This document shows, piece by piece, positions 1 through 9,034 of a stretch of 64,000 nucleotides of DNA. The translations under genes were made by a program, and so were the position numbers. Origin of the DNA: Brevibacillus daliensis (lineage in GTDB: Bacteria; Bacillota; Bacilli; Brevibacillales; Brevibacillaceae); assembly GCF_021245735.1 (NCBI RefSeq), contig NZ_JAJISB010000016.1, forward strand, positions 46,185 to 110,184, given 5' to 3'. The notes under the pieces were generated by a model. It saw nothing but the letters and a program-made list of their open reading frames with translations, did not search any database and was not told the origin of the DNA. The number at the start of each line of letters is the position of its first letter. The stretch's first letter is position 1.

Positions 1-150
1 GGTGCTCAATTACTGAAATACCTGACACAAAATAAAAAACCAGGTGACACTGTAGATGTCACGTTGTATCGTGATGGCTTCAAACAGAAAGTAAAAGTTA
101 AACTTGGAGAAAGTCCTAGTCAACAACAACAGCAACAACAGCAACGCTAA
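1..150 (+). CDS. htrA: HtrA/DegP-type serine protease, C-terminal end (partial)
   Basis: The open frame enters from the left edge and stops at 148-150, giving 49 residues. They read as the last strands of a PDZ domain (a KPGDTVDVTLYRDG segment), followed by a Gln-rich tail of eight Gln and a final Arg. PDZ domains of HtrA proteases bind C-terminal peptides of misfolded proteins; the protease domain would lie upstream of the window. In many Bacillales an htrA gene lies close to rlmH, and here rlmH is at 15 kb, which supports the call. The catalytic region is not visible, so the family call rests on the PDZ end and the neighbourhood. Confidence 0.7.
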   Translation, partial: GAQLLKYLTQNKKPGDTVDVTLYRDGFKQKVKVKLGESPSQQQQQQQQR

Positions 151-177
151 AGAAGATTTCCCGGAAAATAATTAATG

Positions 178-212
178 AGAAAGAGAGGCTGATAGTTGGC
201 CTCTCTTTCTGT
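178..212. terminator. Terminator after htrA
   Basis: A perfect 12-bp stem (178-189 with 199-210) has a 9-nt loop and a T-rich exit. The A-rich start of the stem would also let it serve the convergent lipoprotein gene on the minus strand. Confidence 0.85.
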
Positions 213-281
213 GTTATCAGAATGAATATAAGTGTGTAATCAAGTTCTTATGATCGTTTTTTCTACATATTTCCAGTTGTA

Positions 282-842
282 TTATTGAAGCGATAGATTT
301 TTTTTGTGGAATTCAAGTTCAACCACTAGATTTTCAAATTGTTTACCCATCTCACTGTTAGGATCGAACGGATTGGATTGAGGAAGGGAACCAAGCCATA
401 CAAACTTATCGTTTTCAGCTAGTTTTACGCCAAGCTCTGGACCCTCTTCTTTAGACATTTTCGCATAGTTATCTTGAGTTACTTTATAAATGTTCAACAA
501 GGATTCTAGATCATCTTGCTGCTTTCCTTCAGGTGCATAAAGGAATGATGTAATCATTTCTACTGCTGGCATAGAATCATCTTTATGTTCGTTAACTTTG
601 ATGACATCATTCCATATTTCTGGATATTTCAGAGTAAAACCGCTTTCTTTGCTAGCATATGTTTCTACATCAGCTTCATTTCCGTGTCCATCATCAAATT
701 GTTCAGTGCCCAAATTCTCCGTTGAAGTCTGGCTGCCTGTTTTTGTAGGAGCTTCAGACTGAGGTTTTGAGCAGGCTGTAAAAGCGAACAACAATAATAC
801 TGTCAAAGAAGTAAGTGCGATTTTGTAGGTTCTTTTATTCAT
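282..842 (-). CDS. Lipoprotein of unknown function
   Basis: This 186-residue protein has a lipoprotein signal: Lys/Arg start, hydrophobic stretch at residues 8-22, lipobox FTAC with the lipid-carrying Cys at 24. A low-complexity Ser/Thr/Glu linker follows (about 25-60). The rest contains an ESGFTLKYPEIW segment, which resembles the opening of PsbP/YbbN-like extracytoplasmic domains, but I do not recognise a family with confidence. It should sit on the outer face of the membrane. It is a single gene, convergent with the htrA end and divergent from the aldolase gene. A GGGG-type ribosome site lies a little far from the ATG. Confidence 0.7.
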   Translation of the reverse strand: MNKRTYKIALTSLTVLLLFAFTACSKPQSEAPTKTGSQTSTENLGTEQFDDGHGNEADVETYASKESGFTLKYPEIWNDVIKVNEHKDDSMPAVEMITSFLYAPEGKQQDDLESLLNIYKVTQDNYAKMSKEEGPELGVKLAENDKFVWLGSLPQSNPFDPNSEMGKQFENLVVELEFHKKNLSLQ

Positions 843-1132
843 TGTAGTTGTGGCATCCCCTTGTATGTTTTGTTGCTATTGTGACCTAAATCAGAATATC
901 AGATATTATTTTAAATAAGGTGACAATAAGATTACAAAACATATAAAATTGACATCTTTACTTGGATCGCATGTGTAAAAAATGATTTCGAGAGGAAAAA
1001 AATATAATGAATGACAATATTTATTGTCGGTAATTTCACAAAATTAAATTGAGATGTAATGTTTTAACATTGTATAATAAGGTAACGGTTTGCTCTGGAT
1101 ACATATAAGGTTACCCGTTCGTTAATGTTTAA

Positions 1133-1146
1133 TGAAAGCGCTTAAA
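1133..1146 (+). promoter_or_regulatory. Putative cre (CcpA) site upstream of the aldolase gene
   Basis: TGAAAGCGCTTAAA closely resembles the catabolite-responsive element pattern (TGAAAGCG core followed by a T/A-rich half). It lies about 80-95 bp before the aldolase start, suitable for carbon-catabolite control. The rest of the 843-1227 gap is AT-rich; it holds one short inverted repeat at 1013-1028 (GACAAT, ATTT, ATTGTC) and no gene I can support. Confidence 0.45.
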
Positions 1147-1227
1147 TGTTAAGATGGGATGTTTTTTTCGGTGGCTTTGCAAACCAGTTGGTTTTTCCAA
1201 AATAGAAGTGGAAAGGTGAGTGTATGC

Positions 1228-1890
1228 ATGTCACAAGAAACACTACTGATGAGAGAAGAGAGAGAAACAATCGTCGAATTTGGAATTAAGATGGCTAACA
1301 GTACATTAACAACTGGTACAGGTGGTAACCTTAGTATTATGAACCGTGAATTAGGATATATGGCAATTACACCAACTGGCGTTCCTTATGAAACGATGAA
1401 ACCAGAAGATGTAGTTATCATGGACCTTGAGAATAACGTTATTGATGGCAAATTGAAACCATCCAGCGAATTCGATATGCACTCCATTGTATATCGCAAT
1501 CGTACCGACGTAGATGCATTGGTACATTGCCACGCTATCTATGCGACTACTCTATCCACACTTCGTTTGCCATTGCCGGCAGTTGATTATCTAGTGGCGC
1601 ATGCTGGTGGTAAAGACGTACGTTGTGCAGAATATGCAACGTATGGTTCCCCAGAGTTAGCGGTAAACGCACTGAAGGGTATGGAAGGCAGAACAGCGGT
1701 TCTTCTTGCTAACCACGGCTTGAACTCGGCTGGTAAAACTATGGCAGAAGCATTTGCTAAAGCAGAACAATTGGAATTCTGTTCCCAATTATATTTGCAG
1801 GCTAAAGCAGCAGGAGAGCCTGTGATCTTGTCTGATGAAGAAATGGAACGCAATGTTGAAAAATTCAAGACTTATGGGAAACAAGACTAA
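1228..1890 (+). CDS. Class II aldolase (L-fuculose/ribulose-phosphate aldolase-epimerase family)
   Basis: This 220-residue protein belongs to the zinc-dependent class II aldolase/AraD/FucA family, which cleaves or epimerises sugar phosphates in the cytoplasm. Visible motifs are TGTGGNLS near the N-terminus (phosphate binding), SSEFDMH, then ALVHCHAIYAT with the paired zinc histidines, and a late ANHGLNS histidine. The usual length is about 215-230. The ATG at 1228 is preferred over upstream in-frame starts because GGTGAG lies 9 nt upstream; a GTG at 1216 is also possible. The gene stands alone, with a likely cre site upstream and a strong terminator downstream. The exact substrate (fuculose-1-P, ribulose-5-P or methylthioribulose-1-P) cannot be fixed from sequence. 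Confidence 0.85.
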   Translation: MSQETLLMREERETIVEFGIKMANSTLTTGTGGNLSIMNRELGYMAITPTGVPYETMKPEDVVIMDLENNVIDGKLKPSSEFDMHSIVYRNRTDVDALVHCHAIYATTLSTLRLPLPAVDYLVAHAGGKDVRCAEYATYGSPELAVNALKGMEGRTAVLLANHGLNSAGKTMAEAFAKAEQLEFCSQLYLQAKAAGEPVILSDEEMERNVEKFKTYGKQD

Positions 1891-1913
1891 TAATATCTAT
1901 GTAATAGTAAGAG

Positions 1914-1942
1914 ATGCGCTCGGGAAACCGGGCGCTTTTTTA
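1914..1942 (+). terminator. Terminator after the class II aldolase gene
   Basis: GCGCTCGG pairs with CCGGGCGC around a GAAA loop (one G-T pair) and is followed by six T. Confidence 0.9.
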
Positions 1943-2740
1943 TTGTATCCTTATACACTACTGTAGTGGGCTGCAGAAGAAGGAAAGTGCAAAAGGTTGC
2001 GATGCTACGCAGTATCTCATGGGTTGCACTTTTAGATCCGCCCTCTTTGTTATGTAACTAGGTAGGACCTTAAAGGTTCTGGACAAAAAATGTGCTTCTT
2101 CTGCTAACGGTTTTAGGTAACAAAGAGAACCAACTGCCCGAAAAACCAGCTTCTCTTTTCACACAGAGTGTCTTGGCGAAGCCCAACTCAGCGGAGCATT
2201 ATTTATCGGGAAAAAGAAGCGAGATCCAGCAAGTCTTACAGTGAATACATCGTTTTGAGCTTCCCCGATGAATAGTGCGGAGCGGACAGTCCAGCCACCA
2301 GAAGGGCGAAGACTCTAGCGAAGGGTGAAAAGAGAAGCTGGTTTTTTCCACAAAAGCCGGATGAAATCTAACCTTGAAGTAAAATCTTTGTTATGTTATT
2401 CCCTGTTATGGGACGATCTACATGAAAATATGTTAAAGAGAGGTGATGTAGATAAGTAATAACAGACTGTATAGATAGAAATCATGCTATATAGAGACTG
2501 GTTATTTCAAAAAAATGTAAAGTGAGATTGACGATAAAAAGATAGTGGAGCAAAATAAAGTAATAGTCTGTTTTTTAGCAGGCTGCTCATCCGTTTACCA
2601 TAATAAATGAGACGAAAAGGGATGTACAGATTGTAACAGACAGGTTTTATTACTCAATCCCCATTTCGAACATGATGGGAAAGTTTACGAAGATAATACA
2701 TCATTACAGTAAGAGTTAGATTATCGAAGGGAGAGAGAGT
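1943..2740. other. Long gene-free stretch carrying hairpins and repeat copy 1
   Basis: No coding frame with support is seen. The stretch holds a hairpin (AAAGTGCAA at 1984-1992 with TTGCACTTT at 2024-2032), then the structured repeat described separately. About 340 bp of AT-rich DNA lie between the repeat and tldD, presumably containing the tldD promoter; I could not pick a clear one. Confidence 0.6.
2091..2361 (+). repeat. Structured repeat element, copy 1 (core 2141-2346)
   Basis: The core is 206 nt and is closed by a perfect 22-bp inverted repeat (2141-2162 with 2325-2346; left arm begins AAAAACCAGCTTC), ending in six T. Inside, 2196-2210 pairs with 2264-2278 over 15 bp, allowing G-T pairs. 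A second copy of the same core length and orientation lies at 63770-63975. Similarity extends on both sides (TGTGCTTCTTC at 2091; TTTTTTCCAC after the right arm). It may be a structured RNA, a MITE-like element or both; no open frame fits. Confidence 0.75.
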
Positions 2741-4129
2741 ATGTTACATCCAGTATTGATTGAAAGAATGCTTCAAGCTGCTCTTCAAACAGGTGGCGAT
2801 TTTGCTGATATATTTGTGGAAGATAAGGTAAGCAACAATCTAACCATGCTTGGTGGAACGGTAGAAAATGCATTGTCAGGACGAAATTATGGGGTAGGCA
2901 TTCGTATTTTGAAAGGATCGTTTTCTGTCTATGCCTTTACGAATGATTTTCGGGAAGAGAATTTGCTCAAGGTAGCTACTTCAGCTGCACAAGCAATTAC
3001 AGGAACACCTGGTAATCACACAATTGATCTCAGAAAAACAACGCTGGATAATGAGCACGTTATTCACCTAATGCCGAATGATGTGACCAAGAAACAAAAA
3101 ATCGAATGGATGCGCCGTGCACATGAAGCGGGGAAAAATTATGATCCAATCATTTCACAAACGGAGATTTCTTATAATGACTATACGCAAAATGTCTTAA
3201 TCGCTAACTCTGATGGTCTTTTTGTGGAGGATAGCCGAACACGTACGCGTTTGGGTATTAGATGTATTGCTTCAGATGGTCCAGAAAAGCAGGCAGGATA
3301 TTTTGCTCCAGGTGCTCATGCGGGAGCAGAGTTCATTCAGGATATGGATATAGAGTGGTATGCACGTGAAGCTGCCCGAAGTGCGAAGACAATGCTTCAT
3401 GCCGGCTATGCCCCAAGCGGCAAGCTGCCTGTAATTATTGATAACGCATTTGGAGGAGTAATCTTCCATGAAGCATGCGGACATGGCCTGGAATCAACCA
3501 GTGTTGCCAAGAAGGCTTCTGTATTCGCAGATAAAGTAGGGGAATACGTAGCTTCTCCGTTAGTAACAGCTATTGATGATGGTACAATTGCAAATGAATT
3601 CGGTTCTTCCAGAATCGATGACGAAGGTGCGAGAACTAGACGCAATGTACTGATCGAGAATGGTGTGTTAAAAGGATATCTGATCGATAAGCTGGGTGCG
3701 AGAATGATGAATACCGAATCAACCGGTTCAGGTCGTAAAGAGTCCTATAAATTCGCGCCCGCTTCCCGTATGAATAATACGTATATTGCAGCTGGCGATT
3801 CGACACCTGAAGAAATTATTGCAAATACAGAATACGCCCTTTATGCCAAGTATATGGGTGGTGGATCAGTGGATCCTGCCACCAGTGAATTTAACTTTGC
3901 GGTTAATGAAGCGTACATCGTTCGAAACGGAAAAATTGAAGAGCCAGTAAAAGGTGCAACTCTCATTGGAACAGGTATCGAAACCTTGAAAAATATTGAT
4001 ATGGTAGGAAACAATCTCTCCTATGGCCAAGGTATGTGCGGTTCGGTCAGCGGTAGTATCCCTGTAAATGTAGGGCAACCAATGATTCGCGTATCGCAAA
4101 TGACAGTTGGCGGTAGAAAGGGGGAATAG
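2741..4129 (+). CDS. tldD: TldD metalloprotease
   Basis: This 462-residue protein is TldD, the catalytic half of the TldD/TldE metalloprotease that trims peptides, for example in maturation of some ribosomal peptides and in antitoxin turnover. The zinc motif HEACGH (HExxxH) is at residues 243-248, and the C-terminal half carries the Gly-rich GMCGSVSGSIPVNVGQP segment typical of the family. A GGGAGAGAGAG ribosome site precedes the ATG. The tldE partner starts 3 bp after the stop, so the two are co-translated as the heterodimer requires. No peptide precursor gene was seen beside it. Confidence 0.95.
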   Translation: MLHPVLIERMLQAALQTGGDFADIFVEDKVSNNLTMLGGTVENALSGRNYGVGIRILKGSFSVYAFTNDFREENLLKVATSAAQAITGTPGNHTIDLRKTTLDNEHVIHLMPNDVTKKQKIEWMRRAHEAGKNYDPIISQTEISYNDYTQNVLIANSDGLFVEDSRTRTRLGIRCIASDGPEKQAGYFAPGAHAGAEFIQDMDIEWYAREAARSAKTMLHAGYAPSGKLPVIIDNAFGGVIFHEACGHGLESTSVAKKASVFADKVGEYVASPLVTAIDDGTIANEFGSSRIDDEGARTRRNVLIENGVLKGYLIDKLGARMMNTESTGSGRKESYKFAPASRMNNTYIAAGDSTPEEIIANTEYALYAKYMGGGSVDPATSEFNFAVNEAYIVRNGKIEEPVKGATLIGTGIETLKNIDMVGNNLSYGQGMCGSVSGSIPVNVGQPMIRVSQMTVGGRKGE

Positions 4130-4132
4130 AGA

Positions 4133-5476
4133 ATGGACGTGAAACAATTCCAGGAAAGACTGTTTCAAGAGGGAAAAGAGCTAGGCTTTACCGATATGGA
4201 AGTATATTATAGTAGAAGTAGTTCTACCAATGTAAGTGTCTTTAAAAAGGAGATCGATACCTACACGATTAAGGAGAGCGGTGGCCTATCCTTCCGTGGT
4301 GTAATTGATGGGAAAATGTGCTACTCCTTTACCGAAAAAATAGATGAAAATTCAATCAAGATATTGCTGGAAGAGGCAAAAAGCAATGCCGAAGTATTAG
4401 AAAGTAATGAACAGGAAGAGCTTTTTAGTGGATCAGAGAGTTATGCTGAGGTAAAAACATATGCGGAAGAATTGGCAAGCACTTCGCCAAAAGAACTGAT
4501 TGACGCCGCACAACTTCTGGAACAGATTGCAAGTGAAGCAGATCCACGTATTACACTGGTTAACAGAGTCGGGGTCAGTACGTCAGAAGGCGAAACCATG
4601 ATTACCAATACCAAGGGACTTTCCTGCCACTCTCGTTATACCATTGCCTCCGCCAGACTTCAAGTAGTATCAGAAGAAAACGGAAGTACCACTTCCGGTT
4701 ATGATTTTGCCTATACAACGGATCATTTTGAAGACCTGGATATTCCAAAGCTGGCTCAACGTGCAGTAGAGAATGCTCTCTCCCAGTTAGGTTCAGCAAG
4801 TGTGAAATCGGCTCAATATCCAGTGATCCTGCGCTATGATGCGGCAAGTGATTTACTCGCAACTTTTACTTCTATATTCTCAGGAAGTGCTGTTGAAAAA
4901 GGGTTCTCTCGCTTAGCAGGGAAGCTGAATCAGCAAGTGGCAGGTAGCAACATCACGATTGTAGACGATCCGCTTATGGAAGGAACAATGGGATGTACGT
5001 CTTTTGACGCTGAGGGTATGGCGACGAAAAAAGTGGAGGTTGTAAAGAATGGGCAATTACAAACCTTCCTGCATAACCGTAAAACTGCTAAAAAAGCAGG
5101 CGTAGAATCCACAGGCCACGCTTCCAAGGATGGTTATCGTGACAGCATTTCGGTGGCGCCACATAATTTGTTTATTCAACCAGGTGAGCATTCTTTGGAT
5201 GAAATAGTAAGTGTAATTGACAAAGGCTTGCTTATTACCGATCTGGATGGTCTTCACTCTGGTACTAGCCCAATTTCCGGTGATTTTTCGCTTTCCTGCC
5301 GTGGTTTTTACATTGAAGGCGGTAAGATTACGAAGCCTGTCTATCAGATAACTGTTTCAGGCAATATGCTGGAGCTATTGAATCAGGTAGAGGAGATCGG
5401 TAATGATTTGAGATTTATGGGACGAATTAATTCCCCTTCCTTACGGGTTAGTTCGCTTGCGATTTCAGGGTTGTAG
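4133..5476 (+). CDS. pmbA: TldE/PmbA, partner subunit of TldD
   Basis: This 447-residue member of the PmbA/TldD family lacks the HExxxH zinc motif, which identifies it as the TldE (PmbA) subunit. Typical segments are the N-terminal EVYYSRSSS strand, TNTKGLS and the C-terminal GINSPSLRVSSLAISG-like end (here GRINSPSLRVSS). It forms the heterodimeric protease with TldD, probably helping to bind the extended substrate peptide. It follows tldD by 3 bp and ends the operon; a terminator follows. Confidence 0.93.
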   Translation: MDVKQFQERLFQEGKELGFTDMEVYYSRSSSTNVSVFKKEIDTYTIKESGGLSFRGVIDGKMCYSFTEKIDENSIKILLEEAKSNAEVLESNEQEELFSGSESYAEVKTYAEELASTSPKELIDAAQLLEQIASEADPRITLVNRVGVSTSEGETMITNTKGLSCHSRYTIASARLQVVSEENGSTTSGYDFAYTTDHFEDLDIPKLAQRAVENALSQLGSASVKSAQYPVILRYDAASDLLATFTSIFSGSAVEKGFSRLAGKLNQQVAGSNITIVDDPLMEGTMGCTSFDAEGMATKKVEVVKNGQLQTFLHNRKTAKKAGVESTGHASKDGYRDSISVAPHNLFIQPGEHSLDEIVSVIDKGLLITDLDGLHSGTSPISGDFSLSCRGFYIEGGKITKPVYQITVSGNMLELLNQVEEIGNDLRFMGRINSPSLRVSSLAISGL

Positions 5477-5519
5477 GATTCGAGTGAAGGTAAGTTATAG
5501 TTAGTAAGGCTCAAAAAGT

Positions 5520-5566
5520 AGAAAAGCTGGGATCGTCGTTGTCTTTCGATGGTTCTGGCTTTTTTA
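5520..5566 (+). terminator. Terminator after tldD-pmbA
   Basis: AAAAGC pairs with GGCTTTT across a GATCG/CGATG inner stem, followed by TTTTTATTT. Confidence 0.7.
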
Positions 5567-5723
5567 TTTAGATCTTACGTTGGTTGTAGTGGTGTCGTAA
5601 TTATTTCAAAGCCTCTGGAGATAAAAAATAATGGATAATAGCACCTTTTTATTCCAAATATTATAAAATATTTGACTAATTTGTGAACAAAACTAATAAT
5701 ATATAGAAAGGGGGTTGATTGAC

Positions 5724-5978
5724 TTGGAATCTAAAGTAAAAATATTGAATTATGTGAAGTATGTTGGAGGAACTGTCCTCTTCGTTGGAATCATTACTTT
5801 TCTAATTGGTTTTTTGCAAAATAGTCATAATATTTTGACTCCTGTTGGCGTCGGTGCAGTTGTGGGTGCTGTTTTTATCTTTCTAATGGGATCATTTTTT
5901 GTAGTGACGGAGGAAATGTTGGAGAAAAGATCTGACCATGAAAAAACGATTTCCATGATAGGAATACCCGAAGAGTGA
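5724..5978 (+). CDS. Small membrane protein, unknown
   Basis: This protein of about 84 residues has two predicted transmembrane segments (roughly residues 13-34 and 41-62) and a charged, cytoplasmic-looking C-terminal tail ending in GIPEE. There is no ATG. TTG at 5724 is chosen because AAAGGGGG ends 9 nt before it; the TTG at 5715 would abut that site. I do not recognise a family. It lies alone between the tldE terminator and the convergent qox operon. Confidence 0.55.
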   Translation: MESKVKILNYVKYVGGTVLFVGIITFLIGFLQNSHNILTPVGVGAVVGAVFIFLMGSFFVVTEEMLEKRSDHEKTISMIGIPEE

Positions 5979-6031
5979 GCTTAAAGCCTTTTCCTTGTAT
6001 TCGTTGTTATAACATGTATGATTGAAAAGAA

Positions 6032-6074
6032 AAATGCAGCCGACCTCCTGAGGAGAGGTGGCTGCATTTTTGTA
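6032..6074. terminator. Bidirectional terminator, end of qox operon
   Basis: AAATGCAGCC pairs with GGCTGCATTT, with an inner ACCTC/GAGGT stem. T runs leave on both strands, so it serves the small membrane protein gene and qoxD. Confidence 0.85.
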
Positions 6075-6078
6075 ATTA

Positions 6079-6369
6079 CTATGGAATTTGATAACCCCAG
6101 ATCATGGTTAGCAATGTACCGAAGACGGTAGCGAGGGCAATGATTAATCCGTAATATACGTTTGTATAAATTGCCCCTTTATCCTTAGTTTCACCAGCGT
6201 GCATAAACACAACTAGCTGAAGACCTGCTTGTATGAATGCTGTGACAAGAAGGATTGTTATGCCTACTGTAAATGACATTTCTAAGAAATACACCGAAAG
6301 TGCAGTTACAGTCAGAATCATTGAAAATACAAAACCCATTACTTGTTTAGCTGGGAATAATTCTTTCAT
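6079..6369 (-). CDS. qoxD: Quinol oxidase aa3 subunit IV
   Basis: This 96-residue protein has three transmembrane segments and a middle QAGLQLVVFMHAGE stretch, as in subunit IV of heme-copper oxidases. The start at MKELFPAKQ is used rather than a longer upstream frame: it lies 2 bp past the qoxC stop and has an AAAGGAATG ribosome site overlapping the qoxC end. It is the last gene of the qoxABCD operon and helps assemble or stabilise the oxidase in the cytoplasmic membrane. Confidence 0.9.
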   Translation of the reverse strand: MKELFPAKQVMGFVFSMILTVTALSVYFLEMSFTVGITILLVTAFIQAGLQLVVFMHAGETKDKGAIYTNVYYGLIIALATVFGTLLTMIWGYQIP

Positions 6370-6371
6370 GT

Positions 6372-6968
6372 TTACATCATTCCTTTCAGGTAAACGAAGC
6401 TGAAGATGAAGATCCAAACTACGTCTAGGAAATGCCAATAAAGTGAAAAGATGAATGATTTATTGGCAGTTTCAGGAGTCAACCCTTGCTTTCTGACTTG
6501 CATCAAGATAAATAATCCCCAGAACAGACCAAACGTAACGTGCGCTCCATGTGTACCTAAGGTTAATAACAGGATAGATGTAAAGGCACTAGTTTGGAGT
6601 CCTGCACCAATAGAAACATAGTGAACGAACTCATAAATTTCAACTCCTAGGAAACCTGCACCCAGAAGAAGCGTAGTAGTAAGGAATGCCATCATCGCTT
6701 TCTTGTTGCCAATACGCATGGCATGAATAGCAAGACCGATGGTAAAACTACTTGTTAACAGTACGATTGTTTCGATTAATACTGGAGTGATTTCAAAAAT
6801 CTCTGCTCCAGTGGGGCCACTTCCCGTACGATCAACTAATACGAAATATGACGCAAATAGCGTGGCAAAAAGCATAATCTCAGCACCAAGGAAGATCCAA
6901 AAGCCTAAGATTTTCGTTTGATTTTCTTCAGTACTATATTCGAGTGGCAGCGAGTTATCTATTTTCAT
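6372..6968 (-). CDS. qoxC: Quinol oxidase aa3 subunit III
   Basis: This 198-residue protein has about five transmembrane helices. It contains the conserved WIFLGAEIMLFATLFASY and GTHGAHVTFGLFWG segments of cytochrome c/quinol oxidase subunit III. It belongs to the membrane core of the terminal oxidase. It starts 3 bp after qoxB and is followed directly by qoxD, in standard qox order. Confidence 0.95.
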   Translation of the reverse strand: MKIDNSLPLEYSTEENQTKILGFWIFLGAEIMLFATLFASYFVLVDRTGSGPTGAEIFEITPVLIETIVLLTSSFTIGLAIHAMRIGNKKAMMAFLTTTLLLGAGFLGVEIYEFVHYVSIGAGLQTSAFTSILLLTLGTHGAHVTFGLFWGLFILMQVRKQGLTPETANKSFIFSLYWHFLDVVWIFIFSFVYLKGMM

Positions 6969-6971
6969 TAT

Positions 6972-8915
6972 TTAAGCACCTCGCAATTTTTTTTCTGTCT
7001 CTTCAATTTCTCTAACGGAAATGTAACGACCATGATCTTGCTCGAAGGATCGATGAGCCAAACAAGCAAAGATACCGATTGTTGTAATGATTACTGTGGT
7101 CCACATGGCGAATATAAATGCAAAGCCCCATAAGAAGAAGATACAAGCCATAATAAACGGCATACCGCTGTTATTTGGCATATGAATTTTTTCTAATTCA
7201 CCTTTATATAACACATGCCCATTTTTCTTGGAATCCCAGAATGCCTCACTTGAATTAACATGTGGTACCTGAGCAAAGTTATACTCCGGTACTGGACTAT
7301 GAGTAGCCCACTCCAGTGAACGAGCATCCCATGGATCGGAACCAATATTTCTTGGGGAATAACGAATGCTGTAATAGACGTTGTAAACGATTAAAGCAAA
7401 ACCTATCGCGAGCCCAATCGCTCCAATAAACGAAATCATATTCCATATGCCAAATCCAGTTGATTCAGAGTATGTGTACATACGACGTGCTTGACCATCT
7501 AAACCGGAGATAAACATTGGCATGAATGTTACCAAAGTATTGATTGAGATAAACCAGAATGCCCATTTCCCAATACGTTCGTTCAGCTTGAAGCCGAACA
7601 TTTTTGGCCAATAGTAAGTGAGACCAGCAAGCATTGCGAATACAACACCAGGTAAAATAACCATATGGAAGTGAGCTACCAGAAACATTGTATTATGGTA
7701 TTGATAGTCAGCGGCTGACATCCCAAGCATAACGCCGGTAACCCCACCGATTGTAAAAATCGGGATGAAACCTATTGAATAAAGCATTGGAACAGTAAAC
7801 TCAATTTTACCTTTCCAGAGAGTAAACAACCAGTTAAATATCTTAACCCCGGTCGGAACGGCAATCGCCATTGTCGTAATCGAGAAGATACTATTTGTTA
7901 GTGCTCCCTGACCCATTGTAAAGAAATGGTGAGTCCAAACCAAGAAGGACAATAGAGAGATGATAACCATTGAGCCAACCATCGATTTATAGCCGTACAG
8001 ATTGCGGCGTGCAAAGGTTGAGATAACCTCACTATAAATACCAAACGCTGGCAAAATTAAGATATATACTTCTGGATGTCCCCAAACCCAGAACAAGTTA
8101 GCCCAAAGCATATCCATACCACCATTAGCAGTGGTAAAGAAATTTGTTGCAAAAAGCCGGTCCATAGTACCCATTAGAAGCGCCACTGTTAAGACAGGGA
8201 AAGCGAAAACAATGATAACGTTAGTTACCAAAGTAGACCATGTGAACATTGGCATCTTCATTAATGTCATACCAGGTGCTCTCATTTTAAGAATCGTCGT
8301 GATAAAGTTAATACCCGTTATCATTGTACCGAGGCCGGATATCTGGAGAGCAAACATATAATAATTTGTTCCTACAGATTCACTAAATTCGTTACCCGCA
8401 AGTGGGAAATAAGAAGTCCAACCTGAATCTGGAGAACCACCGATAACGAAAGAGATGTTTAATAACATTGCACCCATAAAGAATAACCAGAAGCTTAGTG
8501 CATTCAAACGCGGAAACGCTACGTCACGAGCTCCAATTTGCAGTGGAACAACAAAGTTCATAAAGGCTATAACGAACGGCATAGCCATAAATATGATCAT
8601 AACGAGACCATGCGTTGTAAATACTTCATTATAGTGCTGTGCATCTAGTAACCCGTTCTCAGGAACGGCTAGTTGTGCACGCATCATAATAGCATCTACT
8701 CCGCCGCGGAATAGCATCAGCAATGCAGAGATCAGATACATAATCCCGATACGCTTATGGTCAACGGTTGTTAACCATTCACGCCATAGATATCCCCATT
8801 TTTTAAAATAGGTTAAGCCAGCGATAATTGCGACAACAGTAAGTCCAATGGCAACCATCGAAGCGTAAATCGCAGGACTTGGATGTGGTACGGCAAATCT
8901 ATCAAAGAAATCCAT
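6972..8915 (-). CDS. qoxB: Quinol oxidase aa3 subunit I
   Basis: This 647-residue catalytic subunit binds low-spin heme a and the heme a3/CuB centre, where oxygen is reduced to water with proton pumping. Visible ligand regions are THGLVMIIF (heme), WVWGHPEVYI (CuB His and crosslinked Tyr), VWTHHFFTMG (CuB His pair) and HFHMVILPG (heme a and a3 His). There are about 14-15 transmembrane helices. The length matches QoxB/CyoB rather than shorter cytochrome c oxidase chains. Ribosome site GAAAGGAG precedes the ATG. Confidence 0.97.
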   Translation of the reverse strand: MDFFDRFAVPHPSPAIYASMVAIGLTVVAIIAGLTYFKKWGYLWREWLTTVDHKRIGIMYLISALLMLFRGGVDAIMMRAQLAVPENGLLDAQHYNEVFTTHGLVMIIFMAMPFVIAFMNFVVPLQIGARDVAFPRLNALSFWLFFMGAMLLNISFVIGGSPDSGWTSYFPLAGNEFSESVGTNYYMFALQISGLGTMITGINFITTILKMRAPGMTLMKMPMFTWSTLVTNVIIVFAFPVLTVALLMGTMDRLFATNFFTTANGGMDMLWANLFWVWGHPEVYILILPAFGIYSEVISTFARRNLYGYKSMVGSMVIISLLSFLVWTHHFFTMGQGALTNSIFSITTMAIAVPTGVKIFNWLFTLWKGKIEFTVPMLYSIGFIPIFTIGGVTGVMLGMSAADYQYHNTMFLVAHFHMVILPGVVFAMLAGLTYYWPKMFGFKLNERIGKWAFWFISINTLVTFMPMFISGLDGQARRMYTYSESTGFGIWNMISFIGAIGLAIGFALIVYNVYYSIRYSPRNIGSDPWDARSLEWATHSPVPEYNFAQVPHVNSSEAFWDSKKNGHVLYKGELEKIHMPNNSGMPFIMACIFFLWGFAFIFAMWTTVIITTIGIFACLAHRSFEQDHGRYISVREIEETEKKLRGA

Positions 8916-9034
8916 ACTAGTTAACTCCTTTCGGATAACATATTACTTGAAATGTAAAATCAGCTACTATTAAACTTAAAAAACTTTAATGCTTACATTG
9001 TTCGGATTCTCTCTCTTCAGAAATCTTACGAGAA

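Noticed and set aside
2141..2346. Reading the structured repeat as a protein gene or an insertion sequence
   Set aside because: No open frame of useful length in either copy and no transposase nearby.
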